DNA from: Nephrocerus scutellatus
Lineage: Eukaryota > Arthropoda > Insecta > Diptera > Pipunculidae
Reading direction: 5' to 3'
NCBI GenBank assembly: GCA_947095585.1
Contig: OX352764.1
Location: 2,837,001 to 2,901,000 of the forward strand
DNA length: 64,000 nt
Part shown: positions 10,146 through 21,300 of the stretch, one piece after another
Layout of the letters: the number at the start of each line of letters is the position of its first letter
How positions within the stretch are numbered: the first letter of the stretch is position 1
The notes under the pieces: generated by a model
What the model was told of the DNA's origin: nothing
The model's input: only the letters and a program-made list of their open reading frames with translations
The model's database searches: none
Translations under genes and position numbers: made by a program

Positions 10146-10450
10146 ATTAACTTCACTTGCCCGTGGGTCGTCGGTCGGTCGTCGGTCGGTCGTCTGTCGT
10201 GGATTCTTGCGATCAATTTTTAACCCACTTCCCATGGCCCGATTTTATTGAAATTTTGCACACATGCGTATTTCCGGAGACAACACTTTCTATTAAATTT
10301 TGAAGCCCCTCGGGCTGCGGGGTCGGGGGGCTCCCAAACAAAAATTTTAAAAAATTTACCCGATTTTCTTCAAATTTTACACGCATGTGTATACCCAATA
10401 AACAATACTTTTTCTTTCTTTTTCTTTTTTTCTTTTGGTAGTGATCGGGT
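10146..10450. repeat. Unclassified repeat: GTCGGTCG microsatellite plus two diverged ~120-bp units
   Basis: Starts with GGTCGTCGGTCGGTCGTC short repeats (10146-10198). Two related units follow: CCCGATTTTATTGAAATTTT near 10240 and CCCGATTTTCTTCAAATTTT near 10360. Each continues with an ACACATGCGTAT-type word and an ACAA(C/T)ACTTT word. This looks like the end of a mobile element or satellite that I cannot name. Confidence 0.45.
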
Positions 10451-11426
10451 CCCGGGTTCGGCCGCAAGGCCCTTATACATTTTTTAAATATCTGTACTGG
10501 CATCAGATATTCGTCGCCCTTTATGGACTGTGTGCGGTGTGTGCTGCGCAGTCGGCTGCGCTGCATGGTTTTGTTGGTGGTGGAGAGAGAGAGAGAAATC
10601 TTAGCGCACGCACAAATGAACCCAGCAAATGAAACGAGACATACATGTTTTATGCTTACTTCAACTTACATTTTTATTATATACTGAATTGTATTTTTAT
10701 TGATGTCGTTTTTTTTGTTGTCGATATCAACTTACAGATAGAACAACAAGTTTTCACAATATTCTGTCATTTGGCGTTTTCATAAATTAGTTCAGAGCAG
10801 TCAAAGAGTTCTCAAGATAAATGTTCGTGTTTCTTATTTGCTCAGAGTATGAGCGTGCTCTAAGTGCTCAGAATAAAATGATCTGAGCTTTTTCAATTTT
10901 AACATCTGATGTCAAATGTTTGTTTCGATGATTTTCTCCTACAATAAAAAAAATGGCCCAGGATCGAGGGGCTCCCATATCAATTTCTGCGATTAGAGAA
11001 TTTAGATGAAAAATTTTAATTTTTATGGGTTGTTTTTTTTATTTTATAATGGATTATGTGAAAAATAGGAGAACTTCAAAATGGTGATAATAAAACTTGC
11101 TACAGGGTGACACTGAATTTTTTCTTGGTGTAAAAGCATCAGATGGATAAGAAGGATTCAAATATGTGCAGGTCCTGCACTGTAAAGAACACTCGAAGAT
11201 ATTGCAGGTTCAAGACTCTACAAAAAATCAGGGTAAGTACTAGCAGTTTATGGCTCTGCAACGTCGCTACCAAAATCACAAACCACCCTCCAGAAATCCA
11301 ACTTTCCCCTGTGTTTCCCCTTGCTTGCTTCACTGAACCGAAGACGAAATTAATTTTTGAAATTTTGAATCGTCACCGCCGCCTCACTTGTCATGAAATT
11401 TCAAATTTGCTGACGACAGGACGAAA
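10451..11426. other. AT-rich DNA upstream of the tetraspanin gene
   Basis: No coding segment is recognisable. The last few hundred bases must hold the promoter and any 5' untranslated exon of the tetraspanin gene, but I see no clear core promoter element or confident upstream exon. Confidence 0.4.
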
Positions 11427-12654
11427 ATGCGGAAGTCATTTCGCAATGCCCGAGCCTATATTACCGCATTGCTGGTGTTGGAGATTTGCCTTGGAATGGG
11501 AGTGATCGTCGCAACGGGCTGCTATCATCGCGTGCTGCAGGTTTACCTCGCCGACGTGGAACGCAAAATGCTGGGCGGACAATTCTTCAACACATACCTG
11601 CTGGGCGGTCAGCTGATTGCGATGTACATTTGCGGACTAGTGTTGTGGAGCAAAGTGTGGTGCGCGGAGCGCTACAGCAAGCATCTTGGCCAGCTGCTTA
11701 TCCTGTGGATGATGTTTTGCTTTATCATCGGGGTGTGCGGTTGCGGTACGATTTGGTCGTTGTTCATATGTGCCGACGCGATGCAGAGTTCTGCCAAGAT
11801 GTCGCTGTTGCGTGGCCTCGACTTGTACTACTCGGATCCCGAGTGGAAACTCCTGTGGGACGGATTGCAGTACCACAAGGAATGCTGTGGCGTGCGAGAC
11901 TACAAAGATTGGCAATCTGCGTCCTGGATGCCACCACCGGTTGAGAGTGGAGAGGGTGACTGTCAGGAGGAAAGGTATCGACACTGTAACTTTTCACTTT
12001 TTAAGGTCCTCATTGATGTGTTCCGTCAGGCCTTCAAACACCATACTGGCGCCTTATGCCTGCTGCAAGCGATCGTGCCCGTCGTGCTTTGAAAACTATA
12101 TTCCCCGTTCGGGAAACAGTGGAATTCCCTTCCTGAACATCACACAAATCAACACCGACGGATGTCTGCCCATCTTTACGACATCGATGTGGAACATACT
12201 GTACCTGCTGCTCGCATTGCTGCTTATCTCACTAAAGCTCGATGTAGGCGCTTGTTTTGGTGGAGGAGGTTTTCAGGCCGCGACAAGCGATGTGAATATT
12301 CTGATCGCTTATCGCGGCCAGGCCTGACTTTTTTGCTTTTGAATGCTTTGTGCAGCGTTCTTCTCTTTGCAGTTTGCGCTTCTCGTTTTGCTGAGAATTA
12401 CGATTTACCAGCAACAGGCGTATAAGAGCTGCTGCATGACAGACATTGAGGAGCACCCTTTAGTCGTAGTGGTAAGTTCTTGCTAAAGTTTGGTCTGTCG
12501 TGACGTATAGCGTTTGATGTTTCGTTAGAAATGCCCACGAAATGTCCGCTGCCTGACCCTCACCGACGACGAATGTGCAGATTTTGAAACCGGTGATGAA
12601 GAAGAGCTGATTTGCGGTGACGCCATCTCTTACCCAGAAGATTGCCAGCATTAA
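11427..12654 (+). CDS. Tetraspanin family membrane protein (4 coding exons, 328 aa)
   Basis: Exons 11427-11974, 12030-12243, 12373-12471 and 12529-12654 join in one frame (987 bases). The product is a four-pass membrane organiser. Membrane segments are at about residues 11-32 (ITALLVLEICLGMGVIVA), 54-74, 88-112 (LLILWMMFCFIIGVCGCG) and 236-262. The large extracellular loop lies between segments 3 and 4 and has the diagnostic CCG (residues 153-155, KECCGVRDYKDW), a PYACC motif near 192-195 equivalent to the usual PxSCC, and GC at 226-227, giving the paired disulfides of the family. The cytoplasmic tail is unusually long, about 65 residues, with juxtamembrane SCC (possible palmitoylation), five more cysteines and many acids. 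Introns are 55, 129 and 57 bases. In the first, an AG 24 bases earlier keeps the same frame but would leave only 31 bases. It converges with Msp300. I cannot assign the exact tetraspanin orthologue. Confidence 0.87.
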
Positions 12655-13013
12655 GTTTTTCCCAAGGAACAGCGCAATGCCACTTAATTTTCCTGCATTA
12701 GGATTAAGAGCAAATGTACAAATGTTTCAGACGAATTTGTATTTATTTTTGTATTCCTTTATTTTTATTATTACGATTATGTTATATTTTACGTCACATA
12801 TATTTTTATTTTTATTTATTACCTAACTTTTGCTTGATTATATTTTCTATAAAAGATTTTTAAAATGTAAATGCTGGATGTCTTTCAATTTTTTTTACAA
12901 TGCGAGGTTAGGTACAATTAATTACTTATATGTAGAAAATATATCCCAATATAATCCAAATAACCACAAATAAACAATTGCTGTATTCCATTATGCACGG
13001 ACAACTGCTTTCG
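12655..13013. other. Tetraspanin 3' flank
   Basis: AT-rich sequence following the tetraspanin stop; an AATAAA word occurs near 12968 and may be its polyadenylation signal. No other feature seen. Confidence 0.4.
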
Positions 13014-13606
13014 ATAAGGCCAGCCGTATATTGAGCGAAGCCTAGCACAGCATAGCGTAGCAGAGTTTTTTAGAGAACACAATTAAGACTTAGGCTTAGC
13101 GCATATTGAGCGCAGCACAGCCCAGCACAGCACAGCACAGCGTAGCCCAATGCTCTGTTTCACATATATTATGTTTGGCTGAACACCGCACAATACACTT
13201 AGCAGAGGTAGAACACAGACGCAAACCTCTACCACCTCTGCGACATATGTAAGGCAAATAGTTTTTCGATGGTTCTGTGCGTTTTGACATATACATATAT
13301 TGAACAGGGGTAGTATTACCACATACGTGACTGAATAGTACGTGACTGTATAATATTTATTTGGCATAATCGCCTACGTGAACGAGTGACGAGTAGTGAT
13401 CATCCCAATGTAAATACTCGATCACTCGTAAACGTATGGATTTCATTCACTCGTTTACTGATGTCGCAATTCGACCAGTGTTTCGGTGCTATGCTATGCT
13501 ATGCCTAAATACCGCCAAATGTAAAAGTGTGTCATTAAGTATAATTGTGTATGCCCTAAAAATCCTGGCTATGCTATACTGTGCTGTGTTGCACTCAGCC
13601 TAACTT
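13014..13606. mobile_element. Candidate fold-back/MITE-like element with AGCACAGC subterminal repeats
   Basis: The left arm (13014-13150) contains TTGAGCGAAGCCTAGCACAG and then TTAGGCTTAGCGCATATTGA with runs of CAGCACAGC. The right arm (13480-13606) carries the complement: GTGCTATGCTATGCTATGCC and GCTATACTGTGCTGTG, ending ACTCAGCCTAA. The outer word TTAGGCT(T/G)AG(C/T)GCA therefore appears inverted at about 13090 and 13606. The centre has no coding capacity, and a smaller imperfect inverted repeat (CGAGTGAcGAG / GATCACTCG) sits at 13384-13432. This fits a non-autonomous fold-back element; no family name is recognised. Confidence 0.5.
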
Positions 13607-14059
13607 CCGTCTCCTCACTGCTACTTTGGTTATTGCCATGCCAACTTAATGGGGGAGAGCAATTGTGAATACCATTTAAGTTTTGTTTAGTGCTGTACTT
13701 ACCGGTTCAATGACAGTCGAAGTGCTAGGTTTGGTGTTTGTCTGAGCTGTACATGTGTATACGTATTAGCTATTTCCTGTTGTTGCGGCGAATTAGGTGA
13801 AAAGAAGTAAAGCGAAGAAGTGACAGTTTGGTAGATAGCGCTTTTAAATTTTGCAATTTTTCTATGGAGAGGAAGTTCACTAAATACTGGCTAATATATT
13901 CCACTTGCTTAATTGTCAAACACTTTTATTTATTTGATATACTCGTAATTACTAGGTTCCTTAAAGAATGGCAAAACTTACACCAGTACAAGTAATTAGA
14001 CACCGCTACACATTCTTTCGTTTATGTGTAGTAATATATTCCTTTTAAAACTATAGGCA

Positions 14060-14350
14060 GCATACTCGTATATGCTGATGACAGTGATTTTGGCGGACGA
14101 TACCAATGTAATGCAGATTATGACAAACAATTTGGAACAGAATTGCTAACAGTGTAATCTGGATGTGAACATGAGCAAATCGGAAATGATGATCTTCAGA
14201 AAAGATGAACGTATATCTGAGCACGAGATAGGGATATTCAAAGGAAACCCAATTAAAGTTGTCTCACTGTACTGCGCCTTGGGAGTAATACTTTCCACGC
14301 GGATAAACTATGCAAAGCACATCGAAAAGACAAACTTCTCTGCGAAATAA
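14060..14350 (+). mobile_element. RTE-like reverse transcriptase fragment
   Basis: Plus-strand reading gives a YADDSDF-like catalytic box near 14070, then LDVNMSKSEMMIF near 14160 and VVSLYCALGVILSTRINY, matching the palm-thumb region of reverse transcriptases (KTE/KSE and YLG-type motifs). Broken by frame changes. Confidence 0.55.
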
Positions 14351-14484
14351 AGCATTAATCCCACGGTCCCACGGGCTATGGTTAGTTGATGAAGTAGAAA
14401 AACTCAACGATTCTTTTTAAAACGATATAGAAACTACCTATACCTGTCGCGACGTCACATGTCTCTTTCTCGTGCATTGGAATC

Positions 14485-15560
14485 ATAAGCATCATCTTCA
14501 TCATATTTGCCTCTACAACCGGTGTCCGGTCCTGGCTTCCCGCAAAAAATCTCTCCACCGGTCCCGATTTTGAGCCGATGTCATCCAGTTTGGCATCCCC
14601 GCAAAGGACTTTCCGAGTAGAGCTAGGTGTCCTGCCAATCTCATACATCTCATCATTTGTTGATTTGCCTGGGATGGACCAGTGATGACTTAAGCGTATG
14701 TGGCTACCCTGTCTTAAAGAATAGAGGATAAAATCTTATACGCGGTACTCAACAACGTTATACGACGATAATTGCTGCATGTTGTGATATCTCCTTTCTT
14801 ATATATGGGGCATAGGATGTCTCTTCGCCAGTCTTCTGGCTCCGCTTCTTCCTCCCTACTTGCACTATTAGTTCATGAATCGCTTGGTGTAATGTGGGGC
14901 CTCCTGTTTTAATCAGCATCGCTGGGATACCATCAAATCGCGAGGTCTTATTATTATTGAGCCGATTTATCGCTCTGCTAACTTCGTCTATGATTGGTGG
15001 CGACAGCATAGTGTGGTCTTTGGCGGAGCCTCCAATTCCTCAGTTAGCCATTAAGCAACTCATAAAAGTGCTCAAGTGCGGTAAACTATTTTTTCATATC
15101 TTCTGAGCTCTTTATATTCATCTTCGCGTGCCCGCGTTCTATGAGACTGTTGGATTGCTCGGTACGCAACCAGTTGTTCTGATCTCTACGACTACAGCTT
15201 AAGATTGAATTGCTGTTATGTCAGCCTTATAATTGGACAGGGTACCGGCTATCTGCTGTGCAGCTCGTGCTCTATACAGTGAGCGTACGTTCCATGAGAA
15301 AATTCTTAAATCGTTTAGCAGTTTTCGTTGCCGTGGTCGTCGTCGATCATCAGCAACAGTTTTTTTACGGGCGAGATTATTAGCGTCGCGTCAACCTTAC
15401 TTTGAAAAGACTAGTCCGATCATTTCGCTTTTCCAGTATTGGAGGAAAATTACCAGCGGCCACAACGTGGAGGTTTGATCGCACTTCCACCAGTCAGAGA
15501 TAGTTACCACCACATGCATTTCTGAAGCATTCTGTATTATTCGCCCTACTCTGCTGATGG
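14485..15560 (-). mobile_element. RTE-like non-LTR retrotransposon, decayed, minus strand
   Basis: Read from 15560 down. A 5' leader (CTGACTGGTGGAAGTGCGAT near 15500) also precedes the plus-strand copy near 30830. An endonuclease start [16 protein letters not shown] lies near 15290. A reverse-transcriptase start IDEVSRAINRLNNNKTSRFD with GIPAMLIKTGGPTL and [14 protein letters not shown] lies near 14780-15000. The 3' end near 14640-14490 reads [14 protein letters not shown] sequence and closes with ATG-rich short repeats. Internal deletions remove most of the catalytic domain. Confidence 0.65.
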
Positions 15561-15911
15561 CTGACGGCTAGTTCGACCTTCAGTCTTGATTTATGTTTCC
15601 TAGAGTTAAGATCTAATAAAATATAATTTAGCTTGTACCTCATGCGTATTACTACCGAGTTACAACAGTGTTGACGATCGACAGTTGTTTATCATGATCA
15701 TGAATTCCGCTATTGAAAAGACTATAAACCAAAAGACAAAAACATTAAAGTCACTGACGCGCTCATTTAAAGACTCAATTGTCAATCGAAAAAATGTCCG
15801 CCTTCTTTTTGCTGGAGGAACTTTTCTCAAGATCGAAATAGATGGCGGAAAGGTATCGCGTTTGGTGATCCCAAATACACGATATCGTGTAAAAATTGTT
15901 TCGCGGCGTAA

Positions 15912-15998
15912 ATCATGATAGGGCCCCAGTGGAGATTATTTGCGGAAGGCCATGACCCCATCCCGGTTGTAAAGCCAGATATGATGATGATGATGATG
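15912..15998 (+). mobile_element. RTE-like 3' tail with (ATG)n terminus
   Basis: CCCCAGTGGAGATTATTTGC encodes a QWRLFAEG-like segment corresponding to the [10 protein letters not shown] end of the neighbouring RTE copies, followed by CCCGGTTGTAAAGCCAG and an (ATG)5-6 run. This is the same kind of 3' end as at 14490-14640, in the opposite orientation. Confidence 0.5.
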
Positions 15999-16004
15999 AA
16001 GGCT

Positions 16005-16255
16005 TCAATCAATCGCTTTCGTTGCTATAACCAAAGTACACAGACTCCCTTCTATCATTTGAAAAACATGAAAAATATCGGACTGTTCTGCAGAGGAACC
16101 TGAACTCCAGCCCAGATACAAGTGCGAATAATCATTGTCACCCCATCAATTCTTTCTTTATTATTTTCGACTTTACTTTTAGTTTCGATTAATTCTTCAA
16201 TCAATCGCTTGCGTTGCTATAACCTAAGTGCACAGACTCCCACCCATCATTTGCG
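16005..16255. repeat. Pair of direct repeats about 45 bp long, 194 bp apart
   Basis: CAATCAATCGCTTTCGTTGC at about 16005 recurs as CAATCAATCGCTTGCGTTGC at about 16199, and the similarity continues through TATAACC, CACAGACTCCC and ATCATTTG. The pair is a small segmental duplication or two ends of an unknown element. Confidence 0.6.
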
Positions 16256-17427
16256 GACGTTCCATTAAGGCCTCCTTCAAATTCTGACGAAGAGGAGAGA
16301 CATACATACTTGTAAGTTTTTTTTTTATTAATTTTTATTGTTTATTGACTTTTGTTTAATTGCGATTATAATAATGTTATAATAATAATACATAATGTAA
16401 TAATAGTAATAATAATAAAAAGTTTATCGTAGGTACAATAGTTATGTTTTTCTTATCTAAATATAAATTTCGTTTTTCATGCAAGTAACAAAGATATTAA
16501 ATTTTTTTTATCATTTAACTTTCCGTAAAGTAAAGAAAATTAACTTGTAAATAGAAAACAAAATTTTGTGTAAATTGATTTGATTTTTGTGTATTTGTTT
16601 GTGATTTATATAAAGAAAATATTCATGTAAAGGAAGTATGTAGTAGCAGTTCGTTCTCATGCAAGAGACTGACAACACAGAGAGCAACGAATCAAGGTGG
16701 AGGAGAGGACAGGCGGCGCAATTAAAAAACAATTAACAATTAAGTTTAATATTTAATATGAAATATCAATTTCTCTGCATTTTCCTTGTAATATAAAAAT
16801 TATTATTTACCTATGGATGGACTGGCTATTGAGGCTATGTATATATTTGCAGCATATACTGGCGGCTTGTTCTTTTTATATATTATGTATTATGATAAAG
16901 TTTCATTTACCAAGAGATAACAAAAATATTTTGTGTTTTGCATTTGTTGTTGTTGTTGTTCTATCAATTTAAGTAAACAATAAGAGCTCCTTCGAATAAA
17001 AAGACTAAAATAAAAAGTTTCTCTTGTTTTGTAGTTTATTTCGTAGTTTAGCACCGGCATAGGACACTTTCTTTGTAGGATTTTCTTGTTTCTTCTGATT
17101 ACATATTACATATTTGTCTTAATTAATAATAAAATAATACTCGTATATATGTATGTGTTTTGTTGCACTTTTAAATATCGAAATACATTCTTCTCTTGAC
17201 GCTTGAACATGGGACAGACCAGCATTCAACAACGGAGGTGACTTTGATAGTTGAGTGATTTTCTACTGAACTGTGCTGCCTGACTGGAATGTGGCCCCAG
17301 CAGAGGCAGAAGTTGTTGTTGCTTAGAAAACCGACTTGGAGAGATTAGCAATGCCACTTCTAAGCTTCCGAATTGGGAGATGAAAGCTCTAAAGTGGTGT
17401 CAAAAGTAATTCTCGTTTTGGGTCGCG

Positions 17428-17700
17428 ATGTGCCTCCTTTCGTTGTTGATATGCGGCGTGCCTCTCGTGTGCGTTCAAGGAAACCAAATTACTCAACCTC
17501 TGAAGCTTCAATGGACGGCGGCGAAGAAGCCCAAAACGGTAAATCCCTCAACGAAAAAATGTTCCACGAAATTTTCAGAGAAGGAATTTCCATTCGAAAA
17601 TATTCTCCACGAACGTCGTGCCGTTGTTGCCCCAGCAGCTGTTGATTTCTTTCGTTTAATTCTTTTTTGTATCAAAATGTTTTCAAATATTGTGTGCGTG

Positions 17701-17741
<41 letters not shown>

Positions 17742-17751
17742 TTACAAGTAA
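17428..17751 (+). CDS. Possible small secreted protein ORF (doubtful)
   Basis: A 107-residue ORF that begins like a signal peptide (MCLLSLLICGVPLVCVQG), with a plausible cleavage after VQG, followed by a Lys-rich mature part (KPKTVNPSTKKCSTKF) and a Phe/Leu-rich end. The last 20 codons run through the (TG)n microsatellite, so the native stop or a splice site may come earlier. No family is recognised and no splice or promoter evidence supports it. It lies just past the 3' end of Msp300 on the other strand and may be a chance ORF. Confidence 0.2.
17699..17742. repeat. (TG)n microsatellite
   Basis: About 20 uninterrupted TG units. Confidence 0.9.
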
Positions 17752-18117
17752 TTAAAATATACGTATTTTGTTTTTGTTGTACATGTGCTTAAGTGATTAT
17801 AATGATTCTTATTCCTGTATATCTGAATTTCTTGTTGTTTCTCATTCGTTTGTTTCCGTTTCCGTTTTACCATTGTCTGTCCGTCCGTCTGTACGTCTGT
17901 TTTGCCTGCTCAGCATTTTACTTATAGTATAAGACAAACAATTTATTATTTCCTCTTTCAATTAATAATAATTTACAATCGACCATTTTTCCATCCATAT
18001 CTTCTATAAAAATTGTACAAAATATCAAAGGCAAGTTACAGTTAGTATTTTTTTTTTCTGTTGCAATTTACAGATTTATTTTTGTTCGTCGGAAAATTGT
18101 CTTATTAGAGAGTGTCC

Positions 18118-18352
18118 TTAAGTTGGTGGCGGTCCATTCGGGTATGTCAACATTGGCTCCAAGCTGCGGGCAAACGAATTCGAGAACATGCACGCATAGT
18201 CCTCACCGTGGGGCACAAGTGTGGCAACACCCAACAGCAGCAACATGAGCGCCTGTATGGGCAGCGAGGCACGCACTACTCGTCCTAAAAATCGATATCC
18301 GCGTGCAAGGACGGTGGTGTTGATGACCTCTCCATCGGCAGCATCTTCGGGG
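18118..18352 (-). CDS. Msp300: Msp300 terminal exon: KASH domain
   Basis: The acceptor is ...CACACACAG at 18353; the first base completes a codon begun in the previous exon (20916). The exon encodes a short acidic lead (PEDAADGEV), the basic juxtamembrane [15 protein letters not shown], a single membrane segment ([14 protein letters not shown]) and a luminal tail of about 30 residues with one cysteine (DYACMF, the residue that in KASH peptides can form a disulfide with SUN). It ends [10 protein letters not shown] and TAA. The terminal PPPT is the SUN-binding signature, so this is the functional nuclear-envelope terminus. Confidence 0.95.
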
Positions 18353-21300
18353 CTGTGTGTGTGAGTGAGTGGGGCAAAAAAAAATGTTTTCGATTAGTGT
18401 TGGTTAGAGTAAAGTGTGTGAGAGTAAACGGGGATAGTCTTTACAGCTAGGCAATTACTTGTGATAGGAAATCGTGAGGCAATACATTTACTTTATTACA
18501 GCAATTGTTGTTCAACAAAAAAAAGGCATTAATTCACCCCCATTTCGAGTGTCAATTATCCACCAATTGACGATTTGCAAATTTATTAATCCAAACAATT
18601 GTCGGTATTGTGTAACCCATTTGAAAAAATTTGTGGCTATTGTGAATAAATTGACTGTTGTGAATGAGATATACGATATATGACAGTTTGTCAGCAATTA
18701 TAGATTTTTTGTTTAAATAAAAACTAAAAATGAGTTCAGTTTTTTGAAGATTTTTTTTATAATTCGCGCACGCGTAAAGGGGTTCGCACCATCCACCGTC
18801 GCACAGTGTGGCGTTAAGGAAAAGGAGGAGAAAAGAGGAGTTGTCTATGAGCTTTTGCCTTGAATGCCTGTGGATCATAGAGATGTGGAAAGACAGAGCT
18901 TGGCAGAGCATTCCACATACGTGTTGTACGATTGAAGAACGAATCTCTGAACTTAACTGTACGTCCGAAGATGGGCTTAAGGGTAAACTGATGAGGATTT
19001 ACAGCGCCACGAGTATTGAGGTCGAATTCAAGGAGAGGTGGCAATAATCGTGGCATGCAACGGGCTATTTCTCTTGAGCACCGCTGGTAGAAGAAGCGCC
19101 ACGAGTATTGAGGTCGAATTCAAGGAGAGGTGGCAATAATCGTGGCATGCAACTGGCTATTTCTCTTGAGCACCGCTGGTAGAAGAAGCGATAAAACAGT
19201 GACAAGCAGGAAACGTTCCTGCGGTGTTCAAGTGAATTTAATGATTTCGCTATATTTAAGTCACCGATAAGTTTTATCGCACGTTGGTTTACCAGGTGTT
19301 CTGCATATTCAGCCAAAATTCTTTGGTACGGTTTTGTATTCTATCTAGCTGATGCAAGGTAGTTATAGGCGCACCAGACCAGACGCGGCAATTGTACTCA
19401 AGTTTAGAGCGAATAAAAGCCCTATTGATAGTAGCCAGATCAGAGCGAGTGAAATATTTTCTGCATCGGGCTAGAAAACCTAAACATTTCGTAGCATTTT
19501 TGGCTACGCTAAATATGTGGTCATTCCAACGAAGCTTGTCGTTAACGCACATATCTATAATTGCGAGATTTTCAGTTTTCTCGATGCAAGTGCAATTCAT
19601 GGATAATGGCATTGGATTTAAGATTCGCTTGGATGACAAGACATAGCATTGGGTTTTGGAAGCTTTAAATTCTACTCGATTTTCTCCCCATTTTTATATG
19701 CTCTCCAGGTCAGAATTTAATGTGCTTAACATATGTAGTTGGTTGAGTTTCACATAAGAAGTGGAGAGACGTACCTCAAACTTATATCAGAAGTGAGAAT
19801 GCTGTCGTCAGCGAAAGAGTGAATTGGATTAGAAGTCACAGATAAGAGATCATTAATAAAAATGATAAAGAGTGTCGGAGGCAAAACAGAGCCCTGGGGA
19901 ACGCCAACATTTAAGTGATGTACTTTGTACTTGAAACCGTCCAATATAACTTAAATTGAGCGGTCCAAAAGATAGCTTCTAATCCAGTAAAGCAGTTTAT
20001 CATCGGTTCGATAAGCACGCATTTTGGATAAAATAGCTTGAAGCCAAACTCTGTCAAATGAAATATCGAATGCAACAGCTTTGCTTCCACCAAATTATTG
20101 CAAAGATTGGTTCCACTGTTCAGTGAGATATACTATCAAATTACCAGTGGAACATTAACCCCGAAATCCGTACTGCCGGTCACCAAGGATTTCGTTAGTT
20201 TCAGGATATTTCGTGAGCTGAAAATTGATCAGCGTTTCCATGACCTTGGAAAGAATGCATGTAAGTGCTATGGGTCGGTACGAAGAAGGAGACGACGGCA
20301 CGCCTTTTTTTGGGTATGGGATGGACAAAGGCTGCTTTGCAATTTCTCGGGAAGAGTCCAGAAGAAATGGAAAAATTTACTTAACGGTTATGTCACATTG
20401 GAAGAACACCTCCTCACAAATAATGGGGAAATACCATCTGACCCAGCGGATTTGTGAGTGTTGAGATCGCTTAAAACTCCGTAATCAAAATTCGATCTTA
20501 TGGGAAATGACCCTTTCAGTTTTTTATTGCTTACTACTTTTGTCCGAAAACCATAAATGTTTTTCATTATAAATACGTTCAAATATTACATTTCCAATTC
20601 ATTTTCCTTTGACGTGCCTAACAACAATGCAATTGACCAAACAATTGACATTTATCAAAAAAATTGATTTAAATTTTGACAATCACAATACCTCTTTGGC
20701 TCCATTCACAATGGCAATTTGTTACAAATTGACATTGATAATAATTCACAACCAGCAATACCAACTACTGAAATTTTTTGGTAAGCATAGTTTATCGTTT
20801 TTTTTCTGACACTGGAAAATAGGGGTGAGGCAAAACTTTTACTTTATAACAGCAGTTGTTCAAAAAAAAAAAAAAAGCATTACATATTTCCAACTAAAAA
20901 AATTCTAATATTTACTTTGCATTGTCAGTGAGACGTGATGATGATGCCTGCAGAGAAGAGGAGGTAGAGGTTCGAATCGTAGAAACGGATTGCTCCAGAA
21001 GCTGCACAAAAATACAAAAAGAAAGTAAAAAAAACACAAATAATAAAAATAAATAAAACAGAAATTAAAACAAAGTCAAATAATAAATTGCAACAATATA
21101 CGCTGAAACTTAAGTGTGTGAAAGCTTTTTATTTGCTTACAAATCCAAACGGCAGTCTGTCAAATGTGCAAATACTTTTGATTTTTTTTTTCTAATTGTA
21201 CTCAACTTAAAATTCAAATTTTCAAATTTTAAAAAAATATTGCAATGTAAGGTAGTTTAGGTACCTCACATTGTAAACAAAATAAATTAACAAACTTATC

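Larger units (their letters stand above)
16256..18117. other. Msp300 3' UTR and downstream AT-rich DNA
   Basis: The part next to 18117 is the minus-strand 3' UTR of Msp300; several TTTATT words (AATAAA on the minus strand) occur, the nearest at about 18075. The extent of the UTR cannot be fixed. A (TG)n microsatellite lies at about 17699-17740. Apart from the doubtful ORF at 17428, nothing coding is seen. Confidence 0.45.

Noticed and set aside
11770..12327. A separate 185-residue plus-strand gene
   Set aside because: Its useful part (12030-12243) is exon 2 of the tetraspanin; the upstream portion is an out-of-frame shadow of exon 1.
15685..15918. 77-residue plus-strand ORF as a host gene
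   Set aside because: No motif, no splice context, and it lies between retroelement fragments.
20960..20990. B-box-like GGTTCGAATC as another SINE copy
   Set aside because: No A box or SINE tail; the sequence lies in the 86-bp Msp300 exon and is explained by coding.
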